From NCBI GenBank assembly GCA_947477565.1, contig CANJUR010000003.1:124001-188000 (forward strand): a DNA stretch of 64,000 bases. Direction: 5' to 3'. The position numbers and the translations under genes are program-made. Origin of the DNA: Deltaproteobacteria bacterium (lineage in GTDB: Bacteria > Myxococcota_A > Polyangia > Polyangiales > Ga0077539). The notes under the pieces are model-generated. The model worked only from the letters and a program-made list of their open reading frames with translations. It did not search any database and was not told where the DNA came from. This document shows, in pieces, positions 37,016 through 46,126 of the stretch (position 1 is the stretch's first letter; each line of letters starts with the position of its first letter).

Positions 37016-39348
37016 CAGTAGGCCTCCCCCAACGAGAGCTGAATCGCGAGGGGAATGGCGGCACTGAAGAAGTCGCAGCGCGGCTGGGTGACGATGTAAT
37101 AGCTGGCCCAGCCGCTGGGCGTAGCGCGGTTCTGCGCAGCGACGTCGGCGGAGTTGCGAGAGCAGTCGAGGTCCGAGAGCCGCACGGCAAAGTCTGCCCG
37201 CAAAGGTCCAATGGGCGTGAGGTAACGCAGACCGACGCCGACCGAAGGGTGCAGGTCGCTGAAGAGCGCGCGGACGGTGTCGAGGTTGAAGCTGCGCGGC
37301 GGCGGGAGCGAGCGGTTGCGGCGATCGATGGCGCATCCGACGCCGTCGGGGATGGCGTTGGTGGAGGTCGGCTGACAGCCGGGGGCTTGGATTCCCTGCG
37401 GGTTTACGAAGGGCTCGGGGTCGATTCCGATGACATTGGAGACGTCGAGAAACGCGACGACCCCGAAGGCGCGGGGTTGCCAGCGGGCCTCGACGGAGGC
37501 TTCGAAGATGCCGGTTCCACCGAGCGCGGTGGTGCGTTCTGCCAGGACGCCGGTGCCGGGCGTGGGCGAGACGGGGACGGTGCCGAGCACGCCGACGCGA
37601 CCATAGGGATAGCCGCGGTTGGACTGCGAGCCGCCGGAGACGAAGCGCAGGTCCGACGGCAGCGGCCAGTATCGACGGCCGTTGGACTCGAACGACTCAC
37701 CGATGGTTCCACCGAGCATCGCGCGAAACGCGAAGACGATACTGCGCACGGGCGAGACGTAGGTGCGTGCTTCGGCGGAGGCGCGGACGAAGGTGTAGTC
37801 CGACACCCCCGGGACGCGAACAGACTCGATGAGATTCGCGGAGAGGAAGACCCCGCGAGTGGGGTGCGCACGGTCGTCCCGGCTGTCGTACGAGAGCGCC
37901 TGCTCGAGATGCAGGTACCGCTGGTCAAAGTAGAGTTCGCTGTAGATCGGGTCGTTTTGGAGAATGTCGCCGTTCGTGTGAAACGTCGCATCGGGGTTGT
38001 TCGGGTTGGGGCTGAAACCGAGGTCGGTGAAGCGAGCGTAGAACGCGCCGTGGAGGCGTCGCGAGAACGCGTGCTCGAGACCCACCGTGAAGCGCGTCGC
38101 ACGGCGGAAGGCGATCGTTGGGATGAGCGGGTCAGGAGCGAATTCAAGATGCACGGAAGCGAGCCCGAGCGTCCTGCGAAACAGTTCGGGGCGTGCGAGT
38201 TCGACCAGCGCCGAGCCGCCTAATACGGGTCGGAAAGGCGCTTGATCCTGCGCATTTCCGCCGCCGAACACGCTGCCCAGGTTGAGCAGGTACAGCAGCC
38301 CCCGGCCCTCGGCGCGAAAGCGCCAGAATCCGCCGAGCAGGTTGCGATGCTCGTACGCGACGAGACCATGGATGTTGGGGCGCACATTGTCGTACTCGAG
38401 GCCGCCACCGAGGCGAAAGCGCCAGAGACGTGCGGTCGACAGGATCACGTTGAGATCGACGTCGCCGCCGGGGCGAGGAGCCTCCTCGATGCGCGCGATG
38501 CCGAAGACGCCGAGATCGAAGAGCGCCGCTTGCCCGTCAACGAGCGCGCGCCGCGAGTAGCGATCGCCGCGATCGATGTTGAGCGCCGATCGGATGACTG
38601 ACACGGGCAGCCCGTTGGGGAGTCGCGGCTCGGTGAAGGCTGTGGTGTTCGGCGAGAGGCGCAGGGTCACAATCCCGAAGCGGCTCGGTGGGCCGGTGCG
38701 CGCGGTGTATTCGACCCAAGCTCGCCGCGTTGTGGGATCTACCGCAGCGTGCGGGATCACCGTCGGCGTGGCATATCCGCCTTCGCGCAGCGAATCGAAG
38801 ATGAACGCGCGGTCGTAGTGAAATCGGTCCTCGTCGAAGAGTGATCCAGGTGTCGTCAGGAGTCCGGCGCGGATGCTGTTACACATCCGCGTTGGAAGTG
38901 GGTCTGAGTCCTCCGACTCGCAGCCGCGCAGACGGAGGTCCGCGACCAGAGTAGGCATCCCCTCGGTTACGTTGATCTCGATGCGCGCGCGGCTTTGCCC
39001 GAGGTCCGTGACCTGAGGCTGCGAGACATTCGCATCGTAGTAGCCGCGTGCCTGATAGAAGCGCTGCACGCGGGCTTGATCACGCGTGAGCGCCGCCGGA
39101 TCGAGATACTCCGGATCGACCCACCACCATCGCCACCACCTCAGGAAGCGAGCACGGTTCGAGGGCCAGAGGGTGGTCTCCCGGGTGGCGACCCGACTAC
39201 GAAGAGCGTCCTCATCGACGTTTTGAACACCGCGAAGGTTTAGCTCCGATACCATCGTCCGCCCCGGCACAAACCGAGCGGGGCAACCTGTAATCGAGAG
39301 CGCGAGAGCAGCAACGCTGATCTGAAGAGTTCGACCCAGGCGGGACAT
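37015..39348 (-). CDS. Omp85-family (TamA/BamA-like) barrel protein with lipobox
   Basis: A 777-residue protein. Residues 1-23 are a lipoprotein-like signal ending SITGC, unusual for an Omp85 protein. POTRA-like domains follow (VSELNLRGVQNVDEDALR, FYQARGYYDANVSQPQVTD). A C-terminal 16-strand-type barrel ends with a phenylalanine/tyrosine-rich strand (IPLAIQLSLGEAY). The region includes SGGSQSNRGYPYGRVG, close to the conserved (V/I)RG(F/Y) of loop 6. With tamB directly downstream it is best read as the TAM outer-membrane partner; a BamA paralog is possible. The frame upstream of the ATG at 39348 lacks a signal and overlaps the divergent Rieske region. Confidence 0.87.
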   Translation of the reverse strand: MSRLGRTLQISVAALALSITGCPARFVPGRTMVSELNLRGVQNVDEDALRSRVATRETTLWPSNRARFLRWWRWWWVDPEYLDPAALTRDQARVQRFYQARGYYDANVSQPQVTDLGQSRARIEINVTEGMPTLVADLRLRGCESEDSDPLPTRMCNSIRAGLLTTPGSLFDEDRFHYDRAFIFDSLREGGYATPTVIPHAAVDPTTRRAWVEYTARTGPPSRFGIVTLRLSPNTTAFTEPRLPNGLPVSVIRSALNIDRGDRYSRRALVDGQAALFDLGVFGIARIEEAPRPGGDVDLNVILSTARLWRFRLGGGLEYDNVRPNIHGLVAYEHRNLLGGFWRFRAEGRGLLYLLNLGSVFGGGNAQDQAPFRPVLGGSALVELARPELFRRTLGLASVHLEFAPDPLIPTIAFRRATRFTVGLEHAFSRRLHGAFYARFTDLGFSPNPNNPDATFHTNGDILQNDPIYSELYFDQRYLHLEQALSYDSRDDRAHPTRGVFLSANLIESVRVPGVSDYTFVRASAEARTYVSPVRSIVFAFRAMLGGTIGESFESNGRRYWPLPSDLRFVSGGSQSNRGYPYGRVGVLGTVPVSPTPGTGVLAERTTALGGTGIFEASVEARWQPRAFGVVAFLDVSNVIGIDPEPFVNPQGIQAPGCQPTSTNAIPDGVGCAIDRRNRSLPPPRSFNLDTVRALFSDLHPSVGVGLRYLTPIGPLRADFAVRLSDLDCSRNSADVAAQNRATPSGWASYYIVTQPRCDFFSAAIPLAIQLSLGEAY

Positions 39349-39422
39349 CTGCGGCGAACATAATGCACCGCCCCGAGTCTTGCAGCGGTTCCTTTGACTC
39401 GCGGGTGTGGAAGTATCCGGGG

Positions 39423-39956
39423 ATGGTCGATCGACGGAAGGCATTGAAAGTCGTTGTGGGATTCGCGGGCGCCGCGGCTGCAGGGGTGGTCGTGTTTCCG
39501 GCGGCGGCGGTGGTGGCATCGTCGGCGAATGCCCCGCGACTGCCCGGCCGGCGGGCGGGCGGCGATGACGGCTGGCACCCGGTGGCCCGCTGGGATGACC
39601 TCGTCGTCGCCACGCCGTTGCAAGCACACATCATCGGCGCCGAGGTCGACGCGTGGAACGTCTCGCCTGACCGACGCCTCGGCACCGTGTGGCTGCTGCG
39701 CGGCGGCGAAGGGACCGAGACCTTGCGCGCGTTGTCGGCGGTCTGTCCGCACCTCGGATGCTTGATCGAACACAGCGCCCGTGGCTTCGTATGCCCTTGT
39801 CACGTGAGCGATTTCGATGCTGCCGGCACGGCGTTGCGCGGGCCTTCTCCACGCTCGATGGACCCGATTGAGTCAAGGGTGCGCGACGGTGAGGTCGAGG
39901 TTCGCTGGGCACAGTTTCGCCTTGGCGGAGCGGACCGCATCCGTGAGGAAAGCTGA
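39423..39956 (+). CDS. Rieske [2Fe-2S] protein of a bc-type complex
   Basis: A 177-residue protein. The start MVDRRKALKVVVGFAGAAAAG is a short twin-arginine-like signal/anchor. The 2Fe-2S ligands are visible: C and H in the CPHLGC box and C and H in the CPCHVSDFD box, followed by the Gly/Pro loop (RGPSPRSMDP). It would transfer electrons from quinol to cytochrome c, together with the cytochrome b/c fusion encoded 2 bp downstream. An in-frame extension to 39363 is possible but adds residues before the signal. It is divergent from the Omp85 gene. Confidence 0.9.
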   Translation: MVDRRKALKVVVGFAGAAAAGVVVFPAAAVVASSANAPRLPGRRAGGDDGWHPVARWDDLVVATPLQAHIIGAEVDAWNVSPDRRLGTVWLLRGGEGTETLRALSAVCPHLGCLIEHSARGFVCPCHVSDFDAAGTALRGPSPRSMDPIESRVRDGEVEVRWAQFRLGGADRIREES

Positions 39957-39958
39957 CG

Positions 39959-41704
39959 ATGGAGCCCCTTGGCTGGAAGGCATTTCTCGAAGAGCGCACG
40001 GGTCTACCGAGTGCGCTCGCTCGCGCATTTGACGTCGCGATGCCGGGCGGCCCGCGCTGGCGGCGGGTGTTCGGTGCGTCCCTCGCGATGCTGCTGCTTC
40101 TGGAGGCGCTGACCGGCGTCGCGATGATGACGGTCTACTCGCCCGGCATCACCACCGCGTGGTCGAGCACCTGGTACCTCGAGGCGGTGCTCCCGTGGGG
40201 CCGCATGGTTCGCGGGCTCCACCACTTTGGAACCCACGCCATCGTGGTGCTACTCGCCTTGCACCTCGCACAGGTCGTCATCGATCGCGCGACGCGTCGA
40301 CCGCGCGAGCTCAACTATCTCCTCGGCCTTGCGCTCGCAGGGCTCGTGCTCTTCGCGACCATGACCGGCTTCCCTCTCGCGTGGGATCAACGCGGCTACT
40401 GGGTCTCTCGCATCGAGACCGGCATCATCGGGAGCGTTCCGGTGCTCGGGCCCACGCTGCAACGACTGCTCATCGGTGGCACGCACTACGGCCAACTCAC
40501 GCTGACGCGGTTCTACACGCTTCACGTCTGGCTGGTCCCGCTGGCGTTGCTTCTCGGCGTCTGGGCGCACGTCGCGATGGTCCGACGGCACGGGCTTAAG
40601 GGCGATGCCGCTCGGGGCGATACGGATGCGCGCTGGTGGCCGGGGCAGGCTGCACGCGACGCACTCGTCGCTCTGATCACGGTGCTGCTGGTCACCTGGA
40701 TGGCCCGGCGATGGGGTGCACCTCTCGATGCTCCGGCGGACCCATCGAGCCACTACCCGGCGGTGCCGGAGTGGTTCTTCATGCCGCTCTCGCAGTTGCT
40801 GAAACACTTCCCCGGTCGACGCCAGATCATCGGAACGATGGTCATTCCAGGCGTCCTCACGACCTTCCTCGCGCTGCTTCCCTGGATCGACCGGAGCAGT
40901 TCGCGGCTACGGCGGGGGCTGACGCTGGCGCCCATCGCCCTCGCGGGGATCGGCGCGTTGGTGTTGGGCCTTGAGTTGCGTCGGGACCTCGCGACCCCTG
41001 CCTTCCGCCGCTCGGAGCGTGCGGCAGAGGCGACCTCACGACGGGCGAGGGGGCTCGCGCGCGCGGGCATCCCTCCGGAGGGTCCGCTGGAGATGGTGCG
41101 TAACGATCCCGCCGTGCGCCCTGGCGAACTCTTCGTGCAGTACTGCGGAACCTGTCACGCCGTGCGGGGCATGAGTCGGCAGCAGAAGGGCCCTCGGCTT
41201 GACGGCTTCGGTTCCCGCGACTGGGCCACAGCATTCTTGACCTGGCCCGACCACCCCGAGCTGATGGGAACCACTGAGATTCATGACATGCCGGGGCAGC
41301 GCCGCCGTCTCCACGACGATGGGATGCGCGCGGTGTCGGAGTGGCTTTACTCAAGAGGGTATGAGCCTGGCGAGGCGGCTCCCGAATCGGCGTTGGTTTC
41401 CGCGGGTGAGGCCATCTACCGCCGCCGTTGCACGACCTGCCATCAGGGCGAGGGCGACACCACGGAGACCGAGGCGGCCGACCGGGATGCTCCAAACCTC
41501 GATGCGTGGGGCTCTCGCGCTTACATCCGGGCGCAGTTAATCAATGCTGGTGCCCCGGAGAACTACGGCGCGCGCAACCACATGCCGCGCTTCCACGACC
41601 GTCTCAACGAGCGCGAGATGACGATGGTCGTCGATTACGTTCGCTCGCTACGCACGCGCCCCGCTCCCACCGTTCGGGACGAACCTCCCTCGACGACACC
41701 CTGA
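39959..41704 (+). CDS. cytochrome b fused to C-terminal di-heme cytochrome c
   Basis: A 581-residue fusion. Residues ~1-365 are cytochrome b with about eight membrane helices. Histidine pairs for two hemes lie in LHHFGTHAIVVLLALHLAQ and FYTLHVWLVPLALLLGVWAH. The Qo-site motif is PEWFF where most have PEWY. Residues ~365-560 are soluble and hold two CxxCH heme-c sites (YCGTCHAV and RCTTCHQG), each with a downstream Met candidate (HDMPG, NHMPR). With the Rieske protein it forms a compact quinol:cytochrome c oxidoreductase in which one polypeptide replaces cytochromes b and c1. Its start lies 2 bp after the Rieske stop. Confidence 0.92.
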   Translation: MEPLGWKAFLEERTGLPSALARAFDVAMPGGPRWRRVFGASLAMLLLLEALTGVAMMTVYSPGITTAWSSTWYLEAVLPWGRMVRGLHHFGTHAIVVLLALHLAQVVIDRATRRPRELNYLLGLALAGLVLFATMTGFPLAWDQRGYWVSRIETGIIGSVPVLGPTLQRLLIGGTHYGQLTLTRFYTLHVWLVPLALLLGVWAHVAMVRRHGLKGDAARGDTDARWWPGQAARDALVALITVLLVTWMARRWGAPLDAPADPSSHYPAVPEWFFMPLSQLLKHFPGRRQIIGTMVIPGVLTTFLALLPWIDRSSSRLRRGLTLAPIALAGIGALVLGLELRRDLATPAFRRSERAAEATSRRARGLARAGIPPEGPLEMVRNDPAVRPGELFVQYCGTCHAVRGMSRQQKGPRLDGFGSRDWATAFLTWPDHPELMGTTEIHDMPGQRRRLHDDGMRAVSEWLYSRGYEPGEAAPESALVSAGEAIYRRRCTTCHQGEGDTTETEAADRDAPNLDAWGSRAYIRAQLINAGAPENYGARNHMPRFHDRLNEREMTMVVDYVRSLRTRPAPTVRDEPPSTTP

Positions 41705-41745
41705 CTTGACCCTCGGCTCAGACGGGCGCTAACGAGAATGACCCT

Positions 41746-42735
41746 ATGTGCCCGGGTCGCCCTTCAAAGCCAACATCCGTTGCGGCGGGGCTGCTCTTCG
41801 CGGCGACGCTGGGGTCGCGTGGTGTGCTAGCCCAACCGGCACCTGACGGGGGGACGAACCTTGACCCGATCACGATTATTGACTCCCCAGAATTGCCGGA
41901 TGACGGCCCGGCCCCAGCAGCGGAGACGGGTGCTCGTCCGGTGCAGGAAGAATCAACGGTCGCCCGAATAAACGGGGCCAGCGGTACATCACGGCCGGTG
42001 CGGTCTCGCATGTTCGGGCGTGCGGACGACCGGTTGGAGCACGAGCATCTGGTGGCCGCGCAGCGGTTGCGACGGCGGCGTCCTCCGACGGAGCCTGAAC
42101 AACTAGAGCTCTCGGGAATTCCTGACGCATGGTTCTTCCGCCCACGCATGGCCGGACGGCAGCGGGTCTTCGTGTACCTTCACGCGCGGGGCGCAGATCC
42201 CCACGAGAACTGCGTGCGCTTCGCTCCTTTGGTGACTCCGCGCGGGTGGCTGATCTGCCCTCAAGGCCCCGGGATGCGTGGCGACGGCCATCGCGTCTGG
42301 AACAACAACGCCACGCTGGCCCATCAATTCACGATGACCGCGCTCGGTGCGCTTTCTCGACGCTTTCCGCGACGGGTACGGCAGAACGACAACGTGGTGA
42401 TGGGCTTCAGCGAGGGGGCCTTCGTGGCAATGCAGACCGGGCTGATGGAGCCGGTGGTCTTTCCCCGCTGGCTGATCTTCGCAGCCCACGACGGCTATGT
42501 CGGGATGAACACCGATCTCTACCCCGCGGCGCGGCGCTCCCTTCGACGCGTCTACCTTCTTACCGGGGCTGGTGATGGCATCGTCGAGCGCACGCGCCGC
42601 GCCGCCGCCCTCATGCGCCGCGAGAGGTTGGGGCGGGTCGAACTACGCATCCTCGACGACGCAGGGCACCAACTGCCGCCGAACTTCGTGTCGGAGGTGC
42701 GTCGCGCCCTTGCCTGGGTCACCGCGAACCGCTGA
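41746..42735 (+). CDS. secreted α/β-hydrolase-like protein
   Basis: A 329-residue protein with a signal peptide ending around VLAQP (residue ~31), a ~90-residue low-complexity linker and an α/β-hydrolase domain. The nucleophile elbow is GFSEGA, with a later Asp in LLTGAGDGIV and a His in DDAGHQLP, giving a plausible Ser-Asp-His triad. QRVFVYLHARGADPHENC resembles the oxyanion region. The substrate is unknown; carboxylesterase or peptidase-like functions are both possible. It follows the cytochrome gene by 41 bp and precedes tig. Confidence 0.75.
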   Translation: MCPGRPSKPTSVAAGLLFAATLGSRGVLAQPAPDGGTNLDPITIIDSPELPDDGPAPAAETGARPVQEESTVARINGASGTSRPVRSRMFGRADDRLEHEHLVAAQRLRRRRPPTEPEQLELSGIPDAWFFRPRMAGRQRVFVYLHARGADPHENCVRFAPLVTPRGWLICPQGPGMRGDGHRVWNNNATLAHQFTMTALGALSRRFPRRVRQNDNVVMGFSEGAFVAMQTGLMEPVVFPRWLIFAAHDGYVGMNTDLYPAARRSLRRVYLLTGAGDGIVERTRRAAALMRRERLGRVELRILDDAGHQLPPNFVSEVRRALAWVTANR

Positions 42736-42815
42736 TCACATGCTTGACACAGGGGCACCCCTCGTTAGAGTCCACGGCCCGTCACCTTTCACCCCCCGTT
42801 GAGGCACAGCGTTCC

Positions 42816-44117
42816 ATGCAGGTCACTGTCTCGCGTATCTCGCCCGTTGAAGTATCGCTCCGCGTTGTCCTGTCAAAGGAGAAGGTCGATGCCGAACTCG
42901 ACCGCGCCTTCCTGAAGCTCGGGCGCGACGCGCAGATCCGAGGGTTCCGCAAGGGCAAGGTGCCGCGCCCGGTGCTGAAGCAGTACTTCGGTGGTCAGGT
43001 CGCGTCCGATGTGTTCCGCAAGCTCATCGACCAGACGCTCCCGGACGCCATCCGCGACCAGAAGCTCGAAGTGATCGGTCAACCGCGGGTCGAGTTGGAC
43101 AGTGACATCCTCAGCACGGCCGAGTGGGCCTACACCGCGCAGGTTGAGATCCGTCCGGACATGAGCGGCATCGACCTAGGTGCGCTGAAGCTCACGCGCA
43201 AGGTTTACACCATCGGTGACAGCGCGCTCGACCTCGCGCTCGAGCAGAAGCGCGAGGAGAACGCCACTCTCCGCACGCCCGACCCTATGCGTCCCGCGCT
43301 GGAGACTGACACGGCGACTTTTGACGTTGCAATCCTGGTTGATGGCAGCGAGATCGCTGAGTTTGGCGCCAAGGGCCGGACGGTGGAGCTCGGCCGCAAC
43401 ACCCTGATTAAGGAGATCGACGAGGGACTGCGCGCGATGTCCCCGGGCGAGACCCGTGAGGTCCCGGTGACCTTCCCCGAGACGCACCGGCAAAGGGAGC
43501 TCGCCGGCAAGACCGGTAGCTTCCGCCTGACCCTCACCACGATTCAGGAGAAGGTACTCCCCGAGCTTGACGACGAGTTCGCCAAGGACGTCGGCGCCGA
43601 GAGCCTGGAGGCCCTCAAGGCCAGCACGCTGGCGACGATGCAGAAGCAGTTCGCTGACCGCTCGGACGATGATGTTCGCGAGGAGGCCATCAAGAAGCTG
43701 GTGGAGGCGAACACGATCCCGGTTCCACCGTCGCTGGTCACCCAGGTGCTGGGTCAGCTCCGGCCGTCTCTGCTGCGCGAACTCGGCGGCACGCTGGGCG
43801 AGGGCGCCGACCTGGAGACCACGCTGCGCGGCGAGGCTGAGCAGCGGGTGCGCGCGGGGTTGCTCCTGACGGAGGTCGCGCGGACACACAGCATCAGCGT
43901 CACCGAGGCAGACCTCAATGTGCGCCTGGAGGAGATGGCGAAAGAGACCGGGCGCGCGCTCCCTCGACTGCGCGCGGAGTACCGTGACCAGCAGAAGCGC
44001 GACCTGCTGATCAGTGAAGTTTTGGAGAAGAAGGTACTCGACCTTCTGCTTAGCAAGGCAACGATCACCGATGTGCCGACGGACTCGAGCGAAGTAGATC
44101 CGGCGAAGGAGGATTGA
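42816..44117 (+). CDS. tig: trigger factor (ribosome-associated chaperone)
   Basis: A 433-residue chaperone and prolyl isomerase at the ribosome exit tunnel. The ribosome-binding signature [12 protein letters not shown] is at about residues 43-54. The FKBP-like middle domain is near 145-245 ([20 protein letters not shown]), and the C-terminal arms form the substrate cradle. The ATG at 42816 gives the standard N-terminus ([10 protein letters not shown]); GAGG lies a little far upstream. The longer frame to 42744 adds a non-homologous leader. It is the first gene of tig-clpP-clpX-lon. Confidence 0.96.
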   Translation: MQVTVSRISPVEVSLRVVLSKEKVDAELDRAFLKLGRDAQIRGFRKGKVPRPVLKQYFGGQVASDVFRKLIDQTLPDAIRDQKLEVIGQPRVELDSDILSTAEWAYTAQVEIRPDMSGIDLGALKLTRKVYTIGDSALDLALEQKREENATLRTPDPMRPALETDTATFDVAILVDGSEIAEFGAKGRTVELGRNTLIKEIDEGLRAMSPGETREVPVTFPETHRQRELAGKTGSFRLTLTTIQEKVLPELDDEFAKDVGAESLEALKASTLATMQKQFADRSDDDVREEAIKKLVEANTIPVPPSLVTQVLGQLRPSLLRELGGTLGEGADLETTLRGEAEQRVRAGLLLTEVARTHSISVTEADLNVRLEEMAKETGRALPRLRAEYRDQQKRDLLISEVLEKKVLDLLLSKATITDVPTDSSEVDPAKED

Positions 44118-44119
44118 GC

Positions 44120-44740
44120 ATGGACGACCGAAACCGCAACTTCATTCCGTATCCTCAGGTGATCGAGACCACGCACCGCGGTGAGCGGTCGTGGGATATT
44201 TTCTCGCGCCTACTGAAAGACCGAATCGTCTTCCTCGGCACTGAGGTCAACGACGACGTCGCGAATATCATCATCGCTCAGTTGTTGTATCTGGAGAGTG
44301 AAGATCCCGATAAGGAGATCATGCTCTACATCAACAGCCCCGGCGGGGTGATCACCTCGGGACTCGCGATCTACGACACGATGCAATACATCCGCTGCCC
44401 GGTGAGCACACTGTGCCTGGGGATGGCGGCTTCGATGGCGTCAGTGCTGCTTTGCGCGGGCACCAAGGGCCGCCGTCTGGCGCTCCCGAACTCGCGTATC
44501 CTGCTGCACCAGCCGCTCGGCGGGGCGCGCGGGCAGGCGACGGACATCGAGATCCACGCGAAGGAGATTTTGTATCTCCGCCAGAAGCTCACGGACATCT
44601 ACGTGCAGCACACCGGCCAGGAGAGTGAGAAGATCCGGCGCGACACGGAGCGCGACTTCTACCTGAGCGCCGCGGACTCCAAGACCTACGGACTGATTGA
44701 CGAAGTCGTCACCGGCCGCAAGGAAGCGCCCAAGCGCTGA
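44120..44740 (+). CDS. clpP: ATP-dependent Clp protease proteolytic subunit
   Basis: A 206-residue serine protease subunit forming the tetradecameric chamber with ClpX. The catalytic serine is S105 in GMAASMAS, the histidine H130 in SRILLHQP, and the aspartate lies near residue 179. The start was chosen at the ATG 44120, with AAGGAGG at 44107-44113, rather than a TTG at 44114. It begins 2 bp after the tig stop. Confidence 0.97.
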   Translation: MDDRNRNFIPYPQVIETTHRGERSWDIFSRLLKDRIVFLGTEVNDDVANIIIAQLLYLESEDPDKEIMLYINSPGGVITSGLAIYDTMQYIRCPVSTLCLGMAASMASVLLCAGTKGRRLALPNSRILLHQPLGGARGQATDIEIHAKEILYLRQKLTDIYVQHTGQESEKIRRDTERDFYLSAADSKTYGLIDEVVTGRKEAPKR

Positions 44741-44848
44741 GCTTGATGGCTGTGGTTCGCTTGCTCCGTTGTGGGGCGGCGTCTAAACTCGATTCGGAAT
44801 AAGCATTTCCCAGCCACGCGCACTGAGCCGTGGAGGAACGAGGCACCG

Positions 44849-46105
44849 GTGACGGGCAAGGATCGAGGGGATCACGGCAACCTGACGTGCTCCTTCTGCG
44901 GCAAAAGCCAGCGGGACGTGAAGAAACTCATCGCAGGACCGACGGTCTACATTTGTGATGAGTGCATTGGGTTGTGCAATGACATCCTGGTGGAGGAGGG
45001 GGAGCGCGAGGACAACCTCCGCGGCAGTTCTCCCATCCCGAAACCGGTGGAAATCAAGGCTATTCTGGACGACTACGTGGTCGGACAGGATCGGGCCAAG
45101 AAGATCCTCGCGGTGGCAGTGCACAATCACTACAAGCGTATTGAGGCGAAGGGTGCGGGCGAGGAGGTTGACCTCCAGAAGTCCAACATCCTGCTCCTTG
45201 GCCCTACCGGCACGGGGAAGACCCTGCTGGCTCAAACGCTGGCAAAGATCCTGAATGTACCCTTCGCGATCGCCGACGCCACCACGCTTACCGAGGCGGG
45301 GTACGTCGGCGAGGACGTCGAGAACATCATTGTTCAGTTGCTCCAGAATGCCGATCACGACATTGAGCGAGCTCAGCGCGGCATCGTCTACATCGACGAG
45401 ATCGACAAGATTGCTCGCAAGGGTGACAATCCTTCGATCACTCGCGATGTGTCTGGGGAAGGCGTGCAGCAGGCGCTGCTCAAGATTCTTGAGGGCACCG
45501 TTGCCAATGTGCCGCCGAAGGGTGGTCGCAAGCACCCTCAGCAGGAGTTTCTGCAGGTCGACACGACAAACATTCTCTTCATCTGCGGCGGGGCCTTCGT
45601 GGGACTCGATCAGGTGATCGAGCGACGTACAAATACGAAGAGTCTCGGATTCGGGGCTGAGATTGCCAGCAAGAACGAACGGAAGATCGGCGAACTTCTG
45701 GCGCAGGTACAGCCGGAAGACCTCCTGAAATTCGGTCTCATTCCAGAGTTTATCGGCCGTCTACCGATGATTGCGACGCTGCACGAACTCAATGAAGAAG
45801 CCCTCATCGATGTGCTGACAAAGCCTAAAAACTCACTGGAGCGACAATACAAGAAGCTCTTCGAGATGGATGGCGTGAAGCTTAAGTTCACTCGCGGTGC
45901 TCTCGCCGCGGTGGCTCGCGAGGCGCTGACACGATTGAGTGGCGCGCGTGGATTGAGGGCGATCCTTGAGAACGCGATGCTCGACGTGATGTATGAGATC
46001 CCGAGCAAGAGCGGTATCAAGGAGGTCATCGTGAGCGAGGAGGTCATCCTCCGACATGAGACCCCGCTCATCGTCTACCATAAAGAGTCTGCGGAGAGCG
46101 CGTAG
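44849..46105 (+). CDS. clpX: ClpX unfoldase (AAA+ ATPase of ClpXP)
   Basis: From the GTG at 44849 the protein has 418 residues, the normal ClpX length. The N-terminal zinc finger is intact (CSFCGKSQ and [10 protein letters not shown]). Walker A is [12 protein letters not shown], Walker [11 protein letters not shown], and sensor and arginine-finger regions follow ([10 protein letters not shown]). The IGF-type ClpP-docking loop is not obvious at first reading but should lie near residues 260-275. The 108-bp spacer after clpP contains a GGAGGAACGAGG stretch upstream of the GTG. The frame upstream of 44849 is not homologous. Confidence 0.96.
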   Translation: MTGKDRGDHGNLTCSFCGKSQRDVKKLIAGPTVYICDECIGLCNDILVEEGEREDNLRGSSPIPKPVEIKAILDDYVVGQDRAKKILAVAVHNHYKRIEAKGAGEEVDLQKSNILLLGPTGTGKTLLAQTLAKILNVPFAIADATTLTEAGYVGEDVENIIVQLLQNADHDIERAQRGIVYIDEIDKIARKGDNPSITRDVSGEGVQQALLKILEGTVANVPPKGGRKHPQQEFLQVDTTNILFICGGAFVGLDQVIERRTNTKSLGFGAEIASKNERKIGELLAQVQPEDLLKFGLIPEFIGRLPMIATLHELNEEALIDVLTKPKNSLERQYKKLFEMDGVKLKFTRGALAAVAREALTRLSGARGLRAILENAMLDVMYEIPSKSGIKEVIVSEEVILRHETPLIVYHKESAESA

Positions 46106-46126
46106 CCTCCGCCCGCAGGAGCCTCC

